A program made the translations under genes and the position numbers. This document shows positions 45,063-53,656 of a stretch of 64,000 bases of DNA, one piece after another. How positions within the stretch are numbered: the stretch's first letter is position 1; each line of letters starts with the position of its first letter. Source of the DNA: Flavobacteriales bacterium ALC-1 (GTDB lineage Bacteria > Bacteroidota > Bacteroidia > Flavobacteriales > Flavobacteriaceae). The notes under the pieces are model-generated. The model had not been told where the DNA came from and searched no databases. It saw nothing but the letters and a program-made list of their open reading frames with translations. The DNA is taken from NCBI GenBank assembly GCA_000171875.1, contig ABHI01000001.1, forward strand, positions 1,148,027 to 1,212,026, read 5' to 3'.

Positions 45063-45746
45063 ATGATTGATGATATTCTAACCGCCATTCCTTTTGGTAT
45101 TATCTTAGCCTTTACTATTGGTCCTGTTTTTTTTGTACTATTGGAAACAAGTGCAACAAAAGGGTTTACAAGCGCTTTAATATTTGATTTAGGAGTAATA
45201 CTAGCAGATATTGTGTTTATTCTCTTAATTTTTAAAAGCACAGACACACTTTTAGATAAAATAAAAGATGATCCTAAATTATTAGTTTTTGGAGGCGTTT
45301 TACTTATTATTTATGGTCTTATAAGCTTTATAAAAACCTCTAAATCATTTCGCTCTATAGTTAGAGAACACCATAGAATTGAAATTCCCAAAAAGGATTA
45401 CGGTAAACTCTTTATAAAGGGTTTTTTACTCAATTTTATTAATATTGGTGTGCTTTTAGGCTGGTTAGGTTTCATTGTTATTGGCACATCAATAACAACA
45501 TCTAAAAATGGAGTGTTTATTTTCATTGCAACAATGCTTACAGCATATTTTTTAACAGACCTTTTTAAGATTGCCATGGCTAAACGTCTAAAGAGTAAAT
45601 TAACACCAAGACTAATTTTTAAAACAAAAAAGATTGTGGCCTTGGTTATTTTAGGCTTTGGTGTTTTGCTATTGACTCAAGGTTTATTTCCTGAGCTTTA
45701 TGAAAAGAGTAAAGAGCAGATTGAAAAGGTGAATCCATTAGATTAA
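45063..45746 (+). CDS. LysE family translocator
   Basis: The 227-residue product has about six hydrophobic segments and the LysE/RhtB start AIPFGIILAFTIGPVFFVLL, with SATKGFTSALIFDLGVILAD typical of the first cytoplasmic loop. Members export amino acids or similar metabolites; the substrate is unknown. The RDD-family gene follows after 8 bp. Confidence 0.85.
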   Translation: MIDDILTAIPFGIILAFTIGPVFFVLLETSATKGFTSALIFDLGVILADIVFILLIFKSTDTLLDKIKDDPKLLVFGGVLLIIYGLISFIKTSKSFRSIVREHHRIEIPKKDYGKLFIKGFLLNFINIGVLLGWLGFIVIGTSITTSKNGVFIFIATMLTAYFLTDLFKIAMAKRLKSKLTPRLIFKTKKIVALVILGFGVLLLTQGLFPELYEKSKEQIEKVNPLD

Positions 45747-45754
45747 TTGTAATT

Positions 45755-46147
45755 ATGGATAATGATTATGCAAGGTTACAATCTAGAATCAAAGCAGCTG
45801 TAATAGATGTTATAATATTAATGGCGCTGATGTATTGTACATCAGAGTTATTAAACTCTATTGAAAATGTAAATCCTTCAGTAAGGATGTATTTATTTAT
45901 CCTCTACTTTGTTTTATACGAACCTCTTTTAGTTTCTGTTTTTGGTAATACTCTTGGTCATTATTATTCCGATATCAAGGTAAGACAAGAAAAGAACAAC
46001 GGAAAAAAGATTTCTTTTCCTTTAGCTTTAATTAGGTTTATTATTAAATCTTTATTAGGCTGGCTATCATTATTAACGATAACAGGAAGTGAAAAAAGCC
46101 AAGCGATACATGATTCAATCGTAAAATCTGTTGTAATAAATGACTAA
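45755..46147 (+). CDS. RDD family membrane protein
   Basis: The 130-residue product has the RDD features: ARLQSRIKAAVIDVIILMAL at the start (the R..A..ID motif), YEPLLVSVFGNTLGHYYSDI in the middle and LALIRFIIKSLLGW near the end. The family has small membrane proteins of unclear transport function. It closes the transcription unit before a bidirectional terminator. Confidence 0.82.
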   Translation: MDNDYARLQSRIKAAVIDVIILMALMYCTSELLNSIENVNPSVRMYLFILYFVLYEPLLVSVFGNTLGHYYSDIKVRQEKNNGKKISFPLALIRFIIKSLLGWLSLLTITGSEKSQAIHDSIVKSVVIND

Positions 46148-46154
46148 AAAAACC

Positions 46155-46178
46155 CTCAACATGTGTTGAGAGTTTTTT
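46155..46178. terminator. Bidirectional terminator
   Basis: CTCAACA and TGTTGAG form a perfect 7-bp stem around TG, with A-rich sequence before and T6 after. It serves the RDD gene (plus) and the tRNA-Cys gene (minus). Confidence 0.75.
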
Positions 46179-46179
46179 G

Positions 46180-46250
46180 AGGTGTCGAGCGGATTCGAAC
46201 CGCTGTAGATGGTGTTGCAGACCACTGCCTAGCCACTCGGCCACGACACC
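46180..46250 (-). tRNA. tRNA-Cys (anticodon GCA)
   Basis: On the minus strand GGTGTCG pairs with CGACACC as the acceptor stem. A D-arm, an anticodon stem GTGGT/ACCAT with loop CTGCAAC (anticodon GCA) and a T-arm (GCGG-TTCGAAT-CCGC) are clear. The discriminator base is U, as expected for tRNA-Cys. CCA is not encoded. Confidence 0.96.
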
Positions 46251-46300
46251 CTTTTGCGAGGGCAAATATATAAATTATATACCTTTTACGCTATATAGGC

Positions 46301-46663
46301 TTACTTTTTTCGCTTCTGAGATAATTTTATGGTTACCATCTCAACATCACCACCAATTGGTGGGTTGATTTTGCTAACAGAAACCGCAGCTTTTGTTACC
46401 ATTTCATCTTCAGAAAAAATACGATCTAAAATGCGTTGCGCAACCGTTTCAAGGAGTTTTGAGGGTTTAGCCATTTCTTCTCTTACTACATTATTTAAAA
46501 ACACATAATCAACGGTATGGTTGAGGTTATCAGATTTTGCTGACTTATCGAGATTTGCTATAACTTCTACATCTACTCTGTAATCACTACCAATAGCTGT
46601 TTCCTCTTTTAAACATCCATGATGAGCAAAGACTCTAATGTTTTCAACTTTTATTATTCCCAT
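46301..46663 (-). CDS. folB: Dihydroneopterin aldolase
   Basis: The 120-residue product shows the FolB pattern: IIKVENIRVFAHHGCLKEET at the start, HTVDYVFLNNVVREEM with the conserved DY, LLETVAQRI with the Glu, and VSVSKINPPIGG. It cleaves 7,8-dihydroneopterin in folate synthesis. A TAACTTTG box about 20 bp before the start (46683-46690) is a likely promoter. It is not part of a folate cluster here. Confidence 0.92.
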   Translation of the reverse strand: MGIIKVENIRVFAHHGCLKEETAIGSDYRVDVEVIANLDKSAKSDNLNHTVDYVFLNNVVREEMAKPSKLLETVAQRILDRIFSEDEMVTKAAVSVSKINPPIGGDVEMVTIKLSQKRKK

Positions 46664-46682
46664 GTAATAGTTTTATATGGTG

Positions 46683-46690
46683 CAAAGTTA
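46683..46690 (-). promoter_or_regulatory. -7 promoter element for folB
   Basis: TAACTTTG followed by CA on the minus strand matches TAnnTTTG exactly, 20 bp before the folB start codon. Confidence 0.5.
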
Positions 46691-46782
46691 TTTAAAAAAG
46701 AACTTACCCTTAATGCTGTTTAAAAGATAATTTTAGGGTAAATAAATATTTGTCGGTTATATAATTATAAATAACTAAAACC

Positions 46783-47466
46783 ATGGACAGAAAGAAATTT
46801 TTAAAAAAAGGATTGGTAGGAATGGGAACCATTGTTGCGATTCCCACACTATTGGCATCATGTAGTAGTGATGATGACGGTAATAATGATAACAATCCAA
46901 ACGCTTGTGAAACTTCACCAGCAGAAACGGCAGGCCCATTTCCTATAATGACACCTGTAGATTTAGTAAGAGAAAACATAATTGGAGATCGTTCAGGTAT
47001 TCCTTTATTAATTCAGTTTACAATTAAAAATACGAATAGTAATTGTACCTCTTTACAAGGCGCTTTGGTGGATATATGGCATTGTGATGCAAAAGGTAAT
47101 TATTCTGAATATTCGGGACAGTTAGATGGTGATTTTACGAACGCAGATTTCTTAAGAGGTAGACAAACAACAGACATAAATGGGAATGCTTCTTTTATAA
47201 GTATTTATCCAGGTTGGTATCCTGGTCGCACATCACACCTTCATGTTGAGATAAAAAGCAGCACAGGATCCTCGCTTTTAATTACTCAAGTCTCTTTTCC
47301 CGAAAACATTTCAAGCACGGTATACACAACAACACAATACAATGGAAATGCTGATACTAACAACTCTAATGATGGTATTGTAGGAGTGGGAAATTTAGCA
47401 GATGAAGTTACAGGAAACAATACTGAGGGTTATACCTTAAAGAAGGTAATAAAAGTGTCAGCTTAA
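46783..47466 (+). CDS. Lipoprotein intradiol ring-cleavage dioxygenase-like protein
   Basis: The product has a lipobox LLASC (Cys27) and an Asp/Asn-rich linker, then an intradiol dioxygenase core: ETAGPFP, DIWHCDAKGNYSEYSG (first Tyr ligand) and YPGWYPGRTSHLHVEI (second Tyr and the two His ligands). Family members use Fe(III) to open catechol rings. The protein is exported and lipid-anchored, unlike the classical cytoplasmic enzymes, so the natural substrate is unclear. It has no pathway neighbours. Confidence 0.82.
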   Translation: MDRKKFLKKGLVGMGTIVAIPTLLASCSSDDDGNNDNNPNACETSPAETAGPFPIMTPVDLVRENIIGDRSGIPLLIQFTIKNTNSNCTSLQGALVDIWHCDAKGNYSEYSGQLDGDFTNADFLRGRQTTDINGNASFISIYPGWYPGRTSHLHVEIKSSTGSSLLITQVSFPENISSTVYTTTQYNGNADTNNSNDGIVGVGNLADEVTGNNTEGYTLKKVIKVSA

Positions 47467-47470
47467 CTCT

Positions 47471-47671
47471 TTAGTTAGTAAATAAATCAAATATGTTACT
47501 CATAGCACTTGTTTTTGCCTTAAAGAATTCAGTATAAGAACAATTATCACAAGTTACAGAGGTGAATTTTTTATTCTGTACGTCAAATATTTTAGATAAA
47601 GTACCTCCTGTTGCTCTCATTTCTCCAATTTGATATGTTGTATTATCACATTTTGGGCATTTATAGCTCAT
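47471..47671 (-). CDS. Small zinc-ribbon protein
   Basis: The 66-residue product has CPKCDNTTY and CDNCSYTEF, two CxxC knuckles of a zinc ribbon about 30 residues apart, with GEMRATGGTLSKIFDVQNKK between. It is a nucleic-acid-binding-type zinc ribbon of unknown role found across bacteria. It converges on the dioxygenase gene with 4 bp between stops. Confidence 0.78.
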   Translation of the reverse strand: MSYKCPKCDNTTYQIGEMRATGGTLSKIFDVQNKKFTSVTCDNCSYTEFFKAKTSAMSNIFDLFTN

Positions 47672-47869
47672 TTTAATTTATTTTTTTGGTTCATATGATA
47701 AGTGGTAGTTTATACATTAATGTTACAGTTTATTAATATTTAATCAAAAATTACAAGGGATTATTTTTATTGTTTTTATAAAGAGTTACTAAATCTTTTA
47801 GGGTTTTGTTTAGGACAGCTGTTTAATCTAAAAGCGAACTATAAGTTATTAACTCTTTATAAAAACAGC

Positions 47870-49834
47870 ATGAAAAACCACCCATTATTTGTAATATTTT
47901 TATTGACTATTGTTTGTAACATCCAAGCTCAAATATCTTTGTTTGATAATACAATAATTCATGAAATAAAAATTTCATCAACAGATTCTAATCTTTGGCA
48001 AAACTTAACAGATGATTATAACAATGGAATAGCAAGCGACAATATTCCTTATCGATCTGTTACTATTGAAATAGACGGGTTTATAATGAGTTCTGTTGGA
48101 ATAAGACAAAAAGGGGTGTCATCTAATACAACTGTATCAACTACAAAGAAACCATTAAAACTCAATTTTGGAAAATTTGTAGACGGACAAAAATACGATG
48201 GAGTAAAAAAAATAAATCTTGGTAATGGAGTTGGTGACCCGGCTATAATAAAAGATAAGTTAGCGTATAATATGCTTAGATATCATGGTATTCCGTCACC
48301 AAGAGTGTCACATGCTAAAGTTTATATTCAGGGGCAATATTGGGGAACTTATGCCTTGATTGAGCAAATTGATAAGCGTTATTTAAAACGAAATTTTGCT
48401 ACTGATAATGGCAATTTATGGAAAAACAAAGGAAATAATGATTTGTCGTGGCAAGGAACAGATATAAACAATTACCCTTTTGAATTACAAACAAATGAGG
48501 AGGAAAATAATTGGTCAAAGTTTATTGAGTTTGTAAATGTTATTAATAACTCAAGTGATGCGGACTTTAAGAATGATTTAGAGAATGTTTTTCATGTTGA
48601 TGAGTATTTAAGAATTTTGGCCATTGATTTATTAATCAATAATTCAGATTCTTATTTAGAACGCGGAAGAAATTGGTATTTATATCACGAACCAAAATCT
48701 AATAAGATTCATTGGTTACCATGGGACTATAACCTAACATTTAATAGAGGTGAGGATGGAGATAATGATTTTGATATTTTAAATTCTGAAAACGAAAAAA
48801 TTCTTATAGATCGAGTTCTAGCTGTACCAGAGTGGAAGGGTAAGTATCTAAATTATATGTGTGAAATATTACAGATAAACATGATTCGCGAAAGATTAGA
48901 TCCAGAGTTAGATGCGCTGTTAGATTTGATTGATGATGATTGGGGCTCTACAAATAATTTTTTTACAGTTACCGATATAGATAATGCTATAAATGGAAAC
49001 ACTTGGACAGACAATACTTTTCAAGAGAAGACATACCAAGGACTAAAGAAATTTATAACAGATAGAGCTGAGGTTGTACAAACTAATATTACAGCTCAAA
49101 ACCATACATGCAACCCTATTATTCAGTCAATTAATGTAAAAGACGTTGTCATAAATGAATTCATGACATCTAATGATGATGGGAGTCAGTGGGTAGATCA
49201 AGATAATGAAAATGAAGACTGGATTGAATTATATAACAATACAAATTTTGATATTAACCTTACCAACTATTTTTTAAGTAATGATAATAGTTTTTTACAT
49301 AAATGGGAGTTTCCTGAAAACACCATTATTCAAGCAAATAGTTATTTAATTATATGGCCAGATAAAGATGTACACCAAGTGGGACTTCATCCACAATTTA
49401 AACTAGATAAAGACGAAGGAAAGTTGTTTTTAACACATTTAGATGGTTCATTAATAGACGCTGTAGAGTGGGATACAGAAATAGCAAAAAACACAAGCAT
49501 GTCTAGATTCCCAAACGGAACAGGGGATTTTCAAAACATAGCAGTAACGTTTAATGCAGAAAATTCGACTTTATTGTCAATCAAAGATTCGTTTACCAAA
49601 CTACCATTTAAAATATTTCCAAATCCAGCAAAAAATCAATTAAACATAAAATTTAAGGTATTACCAATTTCAACTTCGATTAGCATTATTGATATTACAG
49701 GTAGACAAGTATATAGTTCTGAAATACAAAATAGAGCATTGAAAATTGATATTTCTAAATTTAAATCAGGGCTATACATTGCCAATGTAACAAACGAAAC
49801 GACAAATTTTTCCTATAAGCTAATTATTAAATAA
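47870..49834 (+). CDS. CotH kinase family protein with lamin-tail and T9SS domains
   Basis: A signal peptide (MKNHPLFVIFLLTIVCNIQA) is followed by a CotH-type kinase domain over about residues 25-400 (SSVGIRQKGVSSNTT, TYALIEQIDKRYLKRNF, DLLINNSDSYLERGRNWYLY, WLPWDYNLTF). A lamin-tail domain follows at about 425-520 (VVINEFMTSNDDGSQW, EDWIELYNN), and a T9SS domain from KIFPNPAKNQLNI (about 581). CotH-type kinases phosphorylate extracellular or spore-coat proteins. Here the domain set suggests a secreted surface protein; kinase activity is not established. Confidence 0.85.
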   Translation: MKNHPLFVIFLLTIVCNIQAQISLFDNTIIHEIKISSTDSNLWQNLTDDYNNGIASDNIPYRSVTIEIDGFIMSSVGIRQKGVSSNTTVSTTKKPLKLNFGKFVDGQKYDGVKKINLGNGVGDPAIIKDKLAYNMLRYHGIPSPRVSHAKVYIQGQYWGTYALIEQIDKRYLKRNFATDNGNLWKNKGNNDLSWQGTDINNYPFELQTNEEENNWSKFIEFVNVINNSSDADFKNDLENVFHVDEYLRILAIDLLINNSDSYLERGRNWYLYHEPKSNKIHWLPWDYNLTFNRGEDGDNDFDILNSENEKILIDRVLAVPEWKGKYLNYMCEILQINMIRERLDPELDALLDLIDDDWGSTNNFFTVTDIDNAINGNTWTDNTFQEKTYQGLKKFITDRAEVVQTNITAQNHTCNPIIQSINVKDVVINEFMTSNDDGSQWVDQDNENEDWIELYNNTNFDINLTNYFLSNDNSFLHKWEFPENTIIQANSYLIIWPDKDVHQVGLHPQFKLDKDEGKLFLTHLDGSLIDAVEWDTEIAKNTSMSRFPNGTGDFQNIAVTFNAENSTLLSIKDSFTKLPFKIFPNPAKNQLNIKFKVLPISTSISIIDITGRQVYSSEIQNRALKIDISKFKSGLYIANVTNETTNFSYKLIIK

Positions 49835-49856
49835 TAAGACCACATAATATTGTAAC

Positions 49857-49896
49857 AAAGACCTTTTAGATGTAAGATTCTAAAGGGTCTTTTTTG
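49857..49896 (+). terminator. Terminator after the CotH gene
   Basis: AAAGACCTTTTAGA pairs with TCTAAAGGGTCTTT (one G-T pair) around an 8-nt loop and is followed by a T-run. Confidence 0.8.
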
Positions 49897-49920
49897 TATA
49901 CAAACTTCGCATTATTTCTA

Positions 49921-49928
49921 TAAATTTG
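49921..49928 (+). promoter_or_regulatory. -7 promoter element for glnS
   Basis: TAAATTTG matches TAnnTTTG and lies 18 bp before the glnS ATG. A TTG at the preceding terminator tail may act as -33, though the spacing (24 bp) is long. Confidence 0.4.
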
Positions 49929-49945
49929 TGCTTTAATAATTCGCA

Positions 49946-51949
49946 ATGTCTGGAGAATCAAAATCACTCAATTTTATTGAGCACATCATAGAAGAAGATT
50001 TAGCAAATGGCTTATCAAAAGATAAGCTGCGTTTTCGTTTCCCACCAGAACCAAATGGTTATTTACATATTGGTCACACCAAAGCCATAGGTATAAGTTT
50101 TGGGCTAGGAGAGAAGTACAAGGCCCCTGTTAATTTAAGGTTTGATGATACCAATCCTGCAAAAGAAGAGCAAGAATACGTTGATGCTATAAAGCGCGAC
50201 ATAGAATGGTTGGGCTATAAATGGGAAAACGAACTCTATTCATCTGATTACTTTCAGAAGCTATATGATTGGGCGGTTCAAATGATAAAAGATGGAAGGG
50301 CTTATGTAGACAGCCAATCTTCTGAAGCTATGGCAGAGCAAAAAGGAACGCCAACGCAAGTAGGAACGAATAGCCCTTATAGAAATAGAAGTGTTGAAGA
50401 AAACTTAGATTTATTTCAACGCATGAAAGCTGGCGAGTTTGAAGCGGGTAAGCACATTCTTCGTGCTAAAATAGATATGGAAGACCCTAATATGCTAATG
50501 CGCGACCCAATAATGTATCGCATTCTCTATGCACACCACCATAGAACCGGAGACGATTGGTGTATTTATCCAATGTATGATTGGACACACGGTGAAAGCG
50601 ATTATATTGAGCAGATTTCACATTCGCTTTGCTCTTTAGAATTTAAACCACATAGAAAGCTTTATAATTGGTTTAGAGAGCATGTTTACGAGTACAGCAA
50701 AGAAATACTTCCATTACCACCAAAACAACGCGAATTTGCACGTTTAAACCTTAGTTACACTATTATGAGTAAGCGTAAGTTATTGCGTTTGGTAGAAAAG
50801 GGAATTGTGACTGGTTGGGATGATCCACGTATGCCTACAATTTCTGGTTTACGCCGTCGAGGTTATACACCAAATTCGATTCGTAAGTTTATTGAAAAGG
50901 TTGGCGTTGCTAAGCGTGAGAACGTAATAGATGTTTCGCTTTTAGAGTTTTGTATTCGTGAGGATTTAAACAAAACCACCAATAGAGTTATGGCGGTTTT
51001 AAACCCTGTAAAAGTTATTATAACAAACTATCCTGACGACAAAGAAGAATGGCTAGAGGCAGAAAATAATCAAGAAGATGCATCAGCTGGTTATAGAAAA
51101 GTACCATTTTCAAAAGAAATTTATATAGAAAAAGAGGATTTTAAAGAAGAGGCTGGGAATAAATTCTTTAGACTGAAATTAGGGGGTGAAGTTCGGCTTA
51201 AAAATGCCTATATCATCAAAGCCAATAGTGTTATTAAAGGAGATAATGGCGAAGTAAAAGAAATACATTGTAGTTATGATACAGATACCTCTAAAAAAGT
51301 GAAAGGCACTTTGCATTGGGTATCAGTAAAACATGCTATTACGGCAGAAATTAGAGTTTATGACCGTTTATTTAGTGATGAAGCGCCAGACAGTCACCCA
51401 GACAAAGACTTTATGGAATTTATTAATCCTAATTCTTTAAAAGTTAGCACAGCTTATTTAGAACCTAGTTTAGCTGACGCCAAGATAGGTGAGTGTTTTC
51501 AGTTCCAACGCTTAGGTTATTTTAATATAGATGATGACTCTACACCAAATCAATTGGTATTTAATAAAACAGTTGGCTTAAGAGACAGTTGGGCAAAACA
51601 AAAGCCGAAGCCTCAGAACAACCAAAATCAATCTAAACCACAACAACAAAAGAGGCCAGCTATAAGCGTTATTAAACAGTTAGGAAAAAAATACACCAAC
51701 CTATCAGAAGAAAAGCAGCTAAAGGTTAAAAACGAAATACAAGAGTTAGCAAAAGGTGTTGCTTATGATGAATTAGAGCCTTTATTTGGTACAGCAGTTA
51801 AAAAAGCAGGTACACGTATCGCTGTAATGATTACACTAAAAGAGATGCTTAAAAGTGGCTTAGAGCAAAACAATACAATTACTGAATTTATCAATAAGGC
51901 ATTAGAAGACAAAAATGAACTTTTAGTTAACGAGGCTAAAACAATTTAA
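49946..51949 (+). CDS. glnS: Glutaminyl-tRNA synthetase with C-terminal extension
   Basis: The class I core is clear: PPEPNGYLHIGHTKAIG (HIGH motif) near residue 33 and the KMSKS counterpart IMSKRKL near 273, with EDASAGYRKVPFSKEIYIEK in the anticodon barrels. The usual enzyme is about 555 residues. Here a further ~110 residues (from QKPKPQNNQNQSKPQQQKRP) form a Gln/Lys linker and a helical domain (SVIKQLGKKYTNLSEEKQLK), as in other Bacteroidota GlnRS annotated as YqeY-domain fusions. It attaches glutamine to tRNA-Gln. Confidence 0.93.
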   Translation: MSGESKSLNFIEHIIEEDLANGLSKDKLRFRFPPEPNGYLHIGHTKAIGISFGLGEKYKAPVNLRFDDTNPAKEEQEYVDAIKRDIEWLGYKWENELYSSDYFQKLYDWAVQMIKDGRAYVDSQSSEAMAEQKGTPTQVGTNSPYRNRSVEENLDLFQRMKAGEFEAGKHILRAKIDMEDPNMLMRDPIMYRILYAHHHRTGDDWCIYPMYDWTHGESDYIEQISHSLCSLEFKPHRKLYNWFREHVYEYSKEILPLPPKQREFARLNLSYTIMSKRKLLRLVEKGIVTGWDDPRMPTISGLRRRGYTPNSIRKFIEKVGVAKRENVIDVSLLEFCIREDLNKTTNRVMAVLNPVKVIITNYPDDKEEWLEAENNQEDASAGYRKVPFSKEIYIEKEDFKEEAGNKFFRLKLGGEVRLKNAYIIKANSVIKGDNGEVKEIHCSYDTDTSKKVKGTLHWVSVKHAITAEIRVYDRLFSDEAPDSHPDKDFMEFINPNSLKVSTAYLEPSLADAKIGECFQFQRLGYFNIDDDSTPNQLVFNKTVGLRDSWAKQKPKPQNNQNQSKPQQQKRPAISVIKQLGKKYTNLSEEKQLKVKNEIQELAKGVAYDELEPLFGTAVKKAGTRIAVMITLKEMLKSGLEQNNTITEFINKALEDKNELLVNEAKTI

Positions 51950-51993
51950 AACCTCTATTTGTAAATTTTTTAAGACTTTACGACCAAATAGAT

Positions 51994-52500
51994 ATGAAAA
52001 ATGTATTTGTTCTGTTTATCGTATTAGTGTCATCATTCAGTTTTTCTCAAAACATGAATAATGAGAAGTTGCAAGAAATTTATGCCTCAGTAGGTGATTC
52101 AATTCAGGGAAAGCTTGGAGCTTGGCAGTTTCAGGTTAAAGATGTAACACTGATTTCTTTAACAGATACCCAGCATAATAGAATGCGCATTATTTCACCA
52201 ATAGCAGAGTCTAAAGACATTACTGATGACTTGTTAAAAGCCGCAATGGTTGCTAATTTCCATACAGCACTTGATGTAAAGTACGCAATTACAAATGGTG
52301 TTTTATGGTCAGTTTATACACACCCTTTAAAAGAACTATCCGAGGATCAGGTTAGAGACGCCCTAAGTCAAGTATATAAAGCAAATGTTAATTTTGGAAG
52401 TACATTTACCAGTACAGCTTTAACCTTTCCAGCAGGAACAAGTACTGATAAAGAAACCGTAAAGAAACCAAAATCAAGTCTTAAAAAGAAAAAAGCATAA
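51994..52500 (+). CDS. Exported hypothetical protein
   Basis: The 168-residue product has a signal peptide (MKNVFVLFIVLVSSFSFSQ) and an alpha/beta body (AWQFQVKDVTLISLTDTQHN, AALDVKY-like ALDVKYAITNG and PLKELSEDQVRDALSQVYKA) of a size and pattern reminiscent of the YbjN/chaperone-like fold. The tail is basic (KKPKSSLKKKKA). No function can be assigned. It follows glnS by 44 bp and ends at a clear terminator. Confidence 0.65.
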   Translation: MKNVFVLFIVLVSSFSFSQNMNNEKLQEIYASVGDSIQGKLGAWQFQVKDVTLISLTDTQHNRMRIISPIAESKDITDDLLKAAMVANFHTALDVKYAITNGVLWSVYTHPLKELSEDQVRDALSQVYKANVNFGSTFTSTALTFPAGTSTDKETVKKPKSSLKKKKA

Positions 52501-52519
52501 TCTTTAAATACCAAGGCAC

Positions 52520-52556
52520 AAACCCATAAGAACACTACTTTATGGGTTTTTTTGTA
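52520..52556 (+). terminator. Terminator
   Basis: AAACCCATAA pairs perfectly with TTATGGGTTT around a 10-nt loop and is followed by T7, after the exported hypothetical gene. Confidence 0.85.
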
Positions 52557-52591
52557 CTTTTAAATCATACTAACTATAAAATCAAAATAAA

Positions 52592-53080
52592 ATGGAATTT
52601 AATTTTTTAGCAATTTTAGTTGCTGCAGTTGTGCCTATGGTTTTAGGATTTTTATGGTATAATCCTGCACTTTTTGGCAATGCTTGGATGCGAGAATCTG
52701 GTATGACCGAAGAAAAAATGAAGAGTGGTAATATGGGTGTTATTTTTGGAGTCTCATTTTTACTCTCAATTGTATTAGCCTTTTTCACACAATTTTTTTC
52801 AATTCATCAGTTTGGTGCTGTACAAATGATTGGTGGCGACCCAACAGTTGAGGGTATTTTGCCTTCATTTCAGGCTTTTATGGATGATTATGGAACCGCC
52901 TTTAGATCTTTTAAGCATGGTGCTTTGCACGGTTTAATAATGGGTCTTACAATAGTATTCCCTATAATGGCGACTAATGGATTATTTGAGCGTAAATCAT
53001 GGAAACACATTTTCATCAATGTTGGATACTGGACAGTTACTCTAGTAATAATGAACGCAATCGTTTGTGGTTGGGTTTAA
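52592..53080 (+). CDS. DUF1761 family membrane protein
   Basis: The 162-residue product has four hydrophobic segments. The first contains VAAVVPMVLGFLWYNPALFG, typical of DUF1761, followed by WMRESGMTEEKMKSGNM and later FKHGALHGLIMGLTIVFPIM. The function of the family is unknown. It stands alone between two terminators. Confidence 0.82.
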   Translation: MEFNFLAILVAAVVPMVLGFLWYNPALFGNAWMRESGMTEEKMKSGNMGVIFGVSFLLSIVLAFFTQFFSIHQFGAVQMIGGDPTVEGILPSFQAFMDDYGTAFRSFKHGALHGLIMGLTIVFPIMATNGLFERKSWKHIFINVGYWTVTLVIMNAIVCGWV

Positions 53081-53097
53081 AAAGTAATAACCTTAAA

Positions 53098-53135
53098 AAT
53101 AAAGCCTGAGTTTAATTTACTCAGGCTTTATTTTT
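53098..53135. terminator. Bidirectional terminator
   Basis: AATAAAGCCTGAG and CTCAGGCTTTATT form a perfect 13-bp stem with a 9-nt loop between converging genes, flanked by A and T tracts. Confidence 0.88.
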
Positions 53136-53656
53136 TAATCTTCAATTTGCTCCATCTGCATATCGTCATCTGGTATTTCAAGGCTGGTTTCAAAGTTTGG
53201 TAAAACCTTATCCATTATAGCTTTATTCTTTAATTGTTTTGCCTCTATAAACCACCAATATCCATCAGTTTCATTGTAAATCCCTAAGAGGTAACTTTTA
53301 GATTTAATGCGTTGCGCGCCCATTTTCATTTGATTAAAACCTTCAATAATACAGCGTTGCTGCCCTTGTTCTTCTACAATCTCAGATACACTAATAATGT
53401 CTGCTTTTTCAAACACAAAACCTTGAGTTTTCATGCCATCAAATGTGGTTTTTAATAATGTAAGTGCAGCGTCTTCTCCCCCCATCATATCTATTACACT
53501 AGGGAGTGTGTGCTTTAAAACGGTTTTAAAATCCAATTCTAAAGTGGCTTTAGATGTTGTTTTAGCATCTTTTAATGCGTCTTCTTTTGTTTGAGAAAAC
53601 ATACCAACGCTCAGCGTCATAATTAATACGAGCACTATTGTTTTAAATTTATTCAT
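53135..53656 (-). CDS. Exported hypothetical protein downstream of SPFH gene
   Basis: The start MNKFKTIVLVLIMTLSVGMFSQ gives a normal signal peptide; longer frames upstream overlap more of the SPFH gene. The mature ~150 residues include LELDFKTVLKHTLPSVIDMM and GYWWFIEAKQLKNKAIMDKV, and an acidic tail. No family is recognised. The start overlaps the SPFH stop by 8 bp, so translation is coupled and the two may work together at the envelope. Confidence 0.7.
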   Translation of the reverse strand: MNKFKTIVLVLIMTLSVGMFSQTKEDALKDAKTTSKATLELDFKTVLKHTLPSVIDMMGGEDAALTLLKTTFDGMKTQGFVFEKADIISVSEIVEEQGQQRCIIEGFNQMKMGAQRIKSKSYLLGIYNETDGYWWFIEAKQLKNKAIMDKVLPNFETSLEIPDDDMQMEQIED

